A stretch of 27,500 bases of DNA from Chondrilla cf. caribensis (taxonomy: Eukaryota > Porifera > Demospongiae > Chondrillida > Chondrillidae), in NCBI GenBank assembly GCA_964020155.1, contig OZ026558.1, positions 1,322,916 through 1,350,415 of the forward strand, in the 5' to 3' direction. Made by a program: the position numbers and the translations under genes. Of the stretch, positions 22,763 through 27,500 are shown piece by piece. The notes below the pieces were generated by a model, which did no database searches, was not told where the DNA came from, and saw only the letters and a program-made list of their open reading frames with translations. Position 1 is the first letter of the stretch; the number at the start of each line of letters is the position of its first letter.

Positions 22763-22901
22763 CTAATCCATTATAAAAGATCTGGATTCAAATTTCAGAA
22801 TCAACTTGTCCTTCACAGAGAGAGTGACAGCCGCCTTGTATTCCAAGGGGATCTGGGCAATGGGACAGAAACCTCACTTGAAATATAGGTGTGTGTGTGT
22901 G

Positions 22902-22973
<72 letters not shown>

Positions 22974-24278
22974 GCACATGTCGGTATGTGTAAAAGTGCG
23001 TGCATGTGTGTATAGGTATGTGCATGTGGGCATGCACACATACAAGAAAGTACTTGCAGTAGATACAGAATCTGGTAACAATATGCAGATAAGAATATAT
23101 GCCATAGAGGGGAATTAGAGTAACAAAAAACACAGTATACGGAATAAGATTGTAGCTACGTAGGTTGTCTACCTTTGTTTCCTCTGAGGTGGTTATTCTG
23201 TACTTGCTGAGTACCTCAATCAGAGCCATTTTGCCTTCCAGGATGGCAAGTCTCATTCCAATGCAGTTACGAGGTCCCAGACCAAATGGCAAGTGGGAAC
23301 AGGGATGGCGTTTAGCAACAGCAGATGGCAGGAACCTATGTAGTACATACATCAACATTGTGTGTGTATCTACACATGTACTAATAATATGTGTAAGATG
23401 AATGCTGGTAAAATGTTCTACTTGCTGTCAATATATTTCTCACTGAATCTCCCTATATAGCCTGTAGCAGATGGAAACGACAGAACACACCTTTCTGGAT
23501 CAAATTTCTCCGGTTCGGGCCAGAGCTCTTCATCTCGATGAAGATGAAACACGGGGACAAATATCATCACCCCCTTGTCGAACCTCACCCCTTCCACACT
23601 GCAAGGCTCAGTACAAGTGCGAACAATCCTGGTGAATGGATGAATGGAAATCACACAAGTAAGGGAGTCCGACACATTATTAGTTAATGCAGTTCAGTGC
23701 AAGTATGCATCAATGTCCAGCAAATGATGGGAAAAACTTCAGGACAAACAGAATGACACAGATGAATGTATATTCATAGGAATATCTTTTTAACTATTTT
23801 TATTCTGGTGAAAATGAAACTCTATGGAATGCAAAATAAATGATTTGGACGAAATTCCCACCTTCCCCACAGAACTACCCAGAATGTGTGAACATGTTTG
23901 AAAAATTTCTCATGTGTATGGTTTGTACTATTATAAGTATAATTGCAGGTGAGGTTACAGACAACTTGTGCAAGCATTGTGTGTATGTTCACTTGATGGA
24001 TGAGCCCCAACTGCATACAGATGTACATACAACACAGGGTTTGTGAATGTGCTGAGAAAAGTTCCTCGTGGATTTGAGTTGAAGATTTGACATATTGTGA
24101 TTGAACTTACACAGCACTTGTACACACACTGCTCGTGTTCAATGCAAGTGAATAGTTGTCCTACTCACACATGTCCAGGAGGATAGAGTCTGAACACTTC
24201 ATTTGCCACCATATCCAGGTAGTCTAGTTCATTGCAAGCATCATAGAGAGACTTGTTCTGTACCAGGGACAAGTGAAT

Positions 24279-24324
<46 letters not shown>

Positions 24325-27300
24325 TCATGTACGTACATACATATGTTCATACCTGATTCTCCTCCATATAGGTAGTTATACTTTCAAACAGCTTCTCCTG
24401 GATGTTGGGATGAACGGCCAGCAAATAGGATGCAAAGGTTAGGAAATTGCTGGTTGTCTCGTATCCAGCCAACATGAAGGTCATGGCATCTGTGATGATC
24501 TCACCGGTGGAGAGGGAGTCCTTAGAGTCATCATCACAAGCATCGATCATCAACTGTAACAGGTCCTTACGCTGTTATTGAAACAAAACAGTGGAAAATG
24601 TTAATCTCCCAATCAATGGACAAGAAACATCATGTTACATTGCCGTATTATGGAGGATTTGTGTTCTAGTCAGCAATGACAACTGTATCTCAGAATGTGG
24701 TTAGATAATGGATTAGCTAGATAGTAGATATGTTGGACTATAGAGACATCTGGTCATAGTGTTGGGCTATAGAGATGTCTGATTATAAAATAAGAAGAAA
24801 TCAATTATTCCACTCTTACATTAGGATCTCCACCTTGCTCCCTTCGAATATTTATTAGTTGTTCAGAGACTGAAGACAGAAAATGCATTGCCTTGGCGAC
24901 CTTTGACCTTTGAGCCAATTGCCTCAAGATGGGTGTTAGAAATGGGAATATGACTATAGGATTGAAATGAAAATGGGAAGACACAATAACAAGTAATTCA
25001 AGTTCAAAAACTCGTGGGGTTACTGCCCCCCACATTCAAATTACTTAGACGTCTTCCTTGGGTTCAGAAGAACCTTCGCTGAAGTTATTACATTCGGCGG
25101 AGCTTCAGTGCACAAATTCTAGCCCAATTTCTCTTTGTCCACGTTTGAAATCGACCATTTTTATTTCACGAAATAAAAATTATAATATAAATTCATTGTT
25201 GTGGTTACGTGTAGGAACACATTATATATAACATATATATAATATGTATTAAACTGAGTTATATCCCGCTTTTGCTGGGTATAGCTAATATATATCCCAT
25301 CAAAATGATCAAAGGTATGTTAGTGTTATAAATACATATGAGAAATTTGCGAGGAAAGATTTCTTTGGGAGCTGAAAATGACAGTAAAACCTTTAATCAG
25401 AGGCAAGTTAACAATAACCGAGTACCCATCAACTCTCTAATACCTAGCAAAAAGAGGTGCGGGAATAATGATGACAGCGATCATTTCTATTAGCTTACCG
25501 ACGTAATAGAGTGGACAAACCCTTATGTGCCAAAAACACGTAATAGTTATATCCTGCCTAGTGTGCTGTAGCAGATATAAAGTGCTAATAGACCGATTGC
25601 GCATTGACGTCATCAAAACCGGAAATGGTCGCGAAGGGTGTTATGGGTAGGATTTACTATGGGGACCACGTACCGATTGTCGAAAAAGGACATTCCTGGC
25701 TCTAGCCTGGGTGGAAAATCTCCCAACGATTTGAACGTTGAACAGCTGAAATGATGGCTAGCCTATCGAAGTGCTTGTAGATCTGGAAAAAGGGGAATTA
25801 GTTCAGCGGTATGTGATATACCGGTGTTAAATTCTCTCATGATCGCCGTATAGCTGTGGTAATAGATGCACGTCTTAATAAGTGTATGCAAAGTTGTATG
25901 TGTAAACGATGGATATATTTTGCTGTCTCGTGTAGAGTCAAGAATAGTCCACATGTGCTTAGATATGATTGTTATTTCTTCTGATCTTATATTTTACCTG
26001 CGTGAAAGGAGATTCTCCAAACTGTACATACTTATTCTATACATTTCTCGACTGATTGTAAATATGCCACACCACTGTGCTGCATGTTCCCGGCTGTACA
26101 TCCAACAGCAAGACTTCTCCATACGTCCTTTCACAAGTTTCCATCTGGGGCATTGGCAGGTGCTTTCCTCTTGCTGGAAGTGGGTTGCAATCATTGGGGA
26201 AAACAATTGAAAACTACTTGGACTTGAATTTTAAGATTCTGTTTGTCCACGTGGTCTTGTGCATTCTTTTTCTACCTGATACCGAATTTACGTGGTACGA
26301 TTCGGCAGTAAAATGCTTAGTACACACACGTGTGGAACTGTTAATAGTCCAAACTCCCTTACTTTCAACTCTACGTATGTTTTTAGCCCGATTACGACAA
26401 AGAGCTGCATCAGATGGAAACTTGTGGAAAGAAAAACACCTGTAGAGAAGTCTTGCTGTTGGATGTACAACCGGGAACAGCACAGCGGTGTGGCATATTT
26501 ACAATCAGTCGAGAAATAAATATGTACAGTTCCGAAATCTCCTTTCACGAAGACAAAATATAACCTATTACCACGTCTTACTATGAGAATCTATATGACG
26601 AACACCCTTCGCGACCATTTCCGGTCTTCATGACCGGAAAGGATGATGTCAATGCGCAATCGGTCTATTGATTATCAAGGGCGAAGCTCGAGTTAAACCT
26701 TTAGCACTTTATCTGCTGCAGCACACCTACGTAGGCAGGATGTAACTAACTTATATCCTGGTGTGGTGAATGATAGACAATTTATACTGCAAATATGCGC
26801 ATAGTTCAATACAATATATTGTATGCAATAGAAATGTGTTTACTAATTTCCTGTCTTGTTCTCACGCAATTAATCCCAACAATGAAACCTGTCTGGTGAC
26901 CTGTACTGTATCAATGACCTGTGCTACATGGCTTATGTATGCACAGTTTTCCTATGATCTACCCCTCACCAGGATACTAATAGATATATATCGGACGAGT
27001 GTTACATACCGAAAGTATAAATGAAAATAATACAGGGGCTGCCTGCATCAGAAATTTTGTGCAAACACTACATGCATAATGTACATACATACATATAATG
27101 CAGATAGCACATACGTACATACATAGATAGCACATATGTACATACGTAGATAGCACATACGTACATAACACATACATACATACATTAATAGTACCTACAT
27201 AGACACATGTATGCTCACAAGCAATTATGCCGAGTATTCGTAGGCTCTTCTCATCACTGCCCCCATCAAATCCTCTGAACACAGTGCAGGCAGCATCATA

Positions 27301-27388
27301 CACCTCACCACCCTTGCCATTCTGAACGTCCACAGTGCGTCCGAAACCAACGGACAATATCACCTCCATTGTATACTTGTTGTAGAGG
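22763..27388 (-). CDS. Cytochrome P450, CYP3-like (5' partial, seven exons in window)
   Basis: Minus-strand exons: 27388-27219, 24953-24820, 24571-24353, 24257-24169, 23628-23491, 23335-23173 and 22852-22763 (TAG). Junction phases agree throughout and give 333 C-terminal residues of an expected ~500. Visible P450 motifs: YNKYTMEVILSVGFGR; the FIFPFLTPIL helix; RKDLLQLMIDA; I-helix LAGYETTSN; K-helix ExxR (NEVFRLYPPG); meander FDPERF; haem-binding loop FGLGPRNCIG with the axial Cys; and C-terminal IPLEYK and LKFESRS, placed as IPLKL and LKVESR are in CYP3A. Family knowledge: clan-3 P450s are ER-anchored haem monooxygenases of lipophilic compounds; substrate here is unknown. The membrane anchor and N-terminal third lie right of the window. 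The acceptor at 27388 is inferred from frame and could shift. No defect is visible in the key residues. Confidence 0.88.
22889..22969. repeat. (GT)n microsatellite in last P450 intron
   Basis: GT tract of about 80 bp (CA on the gene's strand) with a GTTG and a GCG interruption, inside the 320-bp intron 22853-23172, close to its acceptor. Confidence 0.95.
23629..24168 (-). other. P450 intron, 540 bp
   Basis: Phase-2 intron splitting the Val codon between the K-helix exon and the RTCTEPC exon. No coding, RNA or repeat feature is recognised within it. Confidence 0.75.
24281..24320. repeat. (CA)20 microsatellite filling a 95-bp P450 intron
   Basis: Forty bases of CA inside the intron 24258-24352. 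On the gene's strand it is a GT tract between donor GTATGAAC and acceptor CTGGTACAG. Confidence 0.95.
26064..26210 (+). pseudogene. THAP zinc-finger domain remnant, left half (heavily decayed)
   Basis: From ATG at 26064 (MPHHCAA) the same THAP start as in the right half is recognisable. Several indels scatter it over frames: VPGCTSNSKTS in one, KFPSGAL in another. The second metal-binding pair (CxxH) was not found. It is the inverted partner of 26405-26496. Confidence 0.5.
26214..26496 (-). pseudogene. THAP zinc-finger domain remnant, right half (frameshifted)
   Basis: From ATG at 26496 the minus strand reads MPHRCAVPGCTSNSKTSLQV. A one-base shift in the TGTTTTTCTTTCC run (about 26428-26440) then leads to FSFHKFPSDAALCRNRAKN, a GVW segment and TRVCTKHFTAESYH. 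This shows the THAP C2CH pattern (CxxxxC ... CxxH), the FxKFP motif and the central Trp. The C-terminal AVPTIF-like box is not clear, and no transposase follows before the other half begins. Confidence 0.6.
27103..27171. repeat. Three tandem copies of a 23-bp minisatellite
   Basis: Units start at 27103, 27126 and 27149, each beginning GATAGCACATAYGTACATA. The array lies within 50 bp of the donor of the P450 exon at 27219. Confidence 0.85.
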
Positions 27389-27500
27389 CTGTAGTGTAGA
27401 CATCAAGCATGAAGTTCCATGTACTTGTGTATTCATGCAATGGTGAAGAAACCCTGGATTTACTAACAAAACTAATAACGTGAATGTTTCGGCCACATGG
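27389..27500. other. P450 upstream intron (to window edge)
   Basis: The minus strand before the 27388 acceptor contains in-frame stops and no recognisable P450 helix, so it is read as intron. A GATGTCTAC (DVY) just upstream is in another frame. Confidence 0.45.

Larger units (their letters stand above)
25544..26748. mobile_element. Palindromic THAP-type (P-superfamily, Galileo-like) DNA transposon remnant
   Basis: Outer arms at about 25544-25642 and 26601-26748 are inverted copies (GACCGATTGCGCATTGACGT, CCGGAAATGGTCGCGAAGGG, GTGCTGYAGCAGAT), the right arm with extra inserts. Inner arms at about 26001-26155 and 26405-26549 are also inverted copies (CGTGAAAGGAGAT, CTCGACTGATTGTAAATATG, TACATCCAACAGCAAGACTT). 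Each half has the order terminal repeat, leader, ATG, THAP-like ORF, pointing inward. Long terminal inverted repeats with a THAP ORF suggest a P-superfamily foldback element. No transposase catalytic core and no clear target duplication were found. Confidence 0.62.
24954..27218 (-). other. Largest P450 intron (2265 bp) carrying a palindromic element
   Basis: Phase-1 intron joining exons 27388-27219 and 24953-24820 (codon split T|TC). It holds the THAP-type palindromic element (about 25544-26748) and a 23-bp minisatellite at 27103-27171. A small perfect hairpin, TTTTATTT-CACG-AAATAAAA, lies near 25160. Other parts (about 24960-25540 and 26750-27100) show nothing I recognise. Confidence 0.75.

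Noticed and set aside
22805..22900. P450 last exon starting at the AAG before TGAGGTTTC
   Set aside because: That gives an immediate TGA in the IPLEYK frame; the later acceptor CCCATTGCCCAG joins in phase 0 and restores the family's C-terminal pattern.
26077..26445. A 122-residue plus-strand protein across the THAP element centre
   Set aside because: It crosses the axis of the palindrome, reading one half in sense and the other in antisense, so it cannot be a conserved product.
27103..27171. CRISPR-like array
   Set aside because: Units are contiguous with no unique spacers, and the DNA is eukaryotic.
27389..27410. Extending the P450 exon upstream through GATGTCTAC (DVY), a plausible P450 residue run
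   Set aside because: It is in a different frame from YNKYTMEV and has a stop a short way upstream; the AG at 27390-27389 fits an acceptor.

Overview
The window is animal-type nuclear DNA. Genes are split by GT-AG introns, dinucleotide (CA)n arrays are abundant, and there are remnants of metazoan-style mobile elements (Penelope-like, THAP/P-superfamily, Crypton-like). Gene content (a lineage-expanded membrane protein family plus a CYP3-like P450) fits an early-branching invertebrate such as a sponge or cnidarian. That placement is inference; nothing in the window fixes the species.

Left three quarters (1-20021, + strand): a tandem array of four paralogous two-exon genes, called A to D here. 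A (1-1898) is cut by the window edge; B is 5619-7271, C 11918-14193 and D 17192-20021. Exon 1 (about 150 codons) encodes a signal peptide and a glycosylated ectodomain. A phase-0 intron follows. Exon 2 (344-348 codons in A, C and D, 346 in B) encodes a juxtamembrane stalk and a polytopic membrane domain. Charge distribution fits seven spans, N-terminus outside and C-terminus inside. I do not recognise the family. All four reading frames are intact. Some stretches are nearly identical between copies, while the stalk and the first extracellular loop differ. The spacers are also duplicated: A-B spacer resembles C-D spacer, and parts of the post-B spacer reappear after D. This suggests block duplication followed by gene conversion.

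Right part (22763-27388, - strand): seven exons covering the C-terminal 333 residues of a cytochrome P450 resembling the CYP3 family (I-helix AGYETT, K-helix EVFR, PERF, haem loop FGLGPRNCIG). Its 5' exons lie beyond the right edge.

Mobile DNA is the most unusual part. The intron of gene D carries a 337-bp inverted repeat made from the 3' end of a Penelope-like element, with a 13-bp target duplication whose empty site is visible in the sister introns. A second Penelope-like 3' end with a scrambled inverted copy lies at 20844-21443. Both have a hammerhead-ribozyme-like core after the ORF. A 1.2-kb palindromic element with two head-to-head THAP-domain remnants sits in the largest P450 intron. 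A decayed Crypton/DUF3504-like fragment lies between A and B. The B-C spacer is a satellite-like array with roughly 1-kb units that contain long (CA)n tracts.
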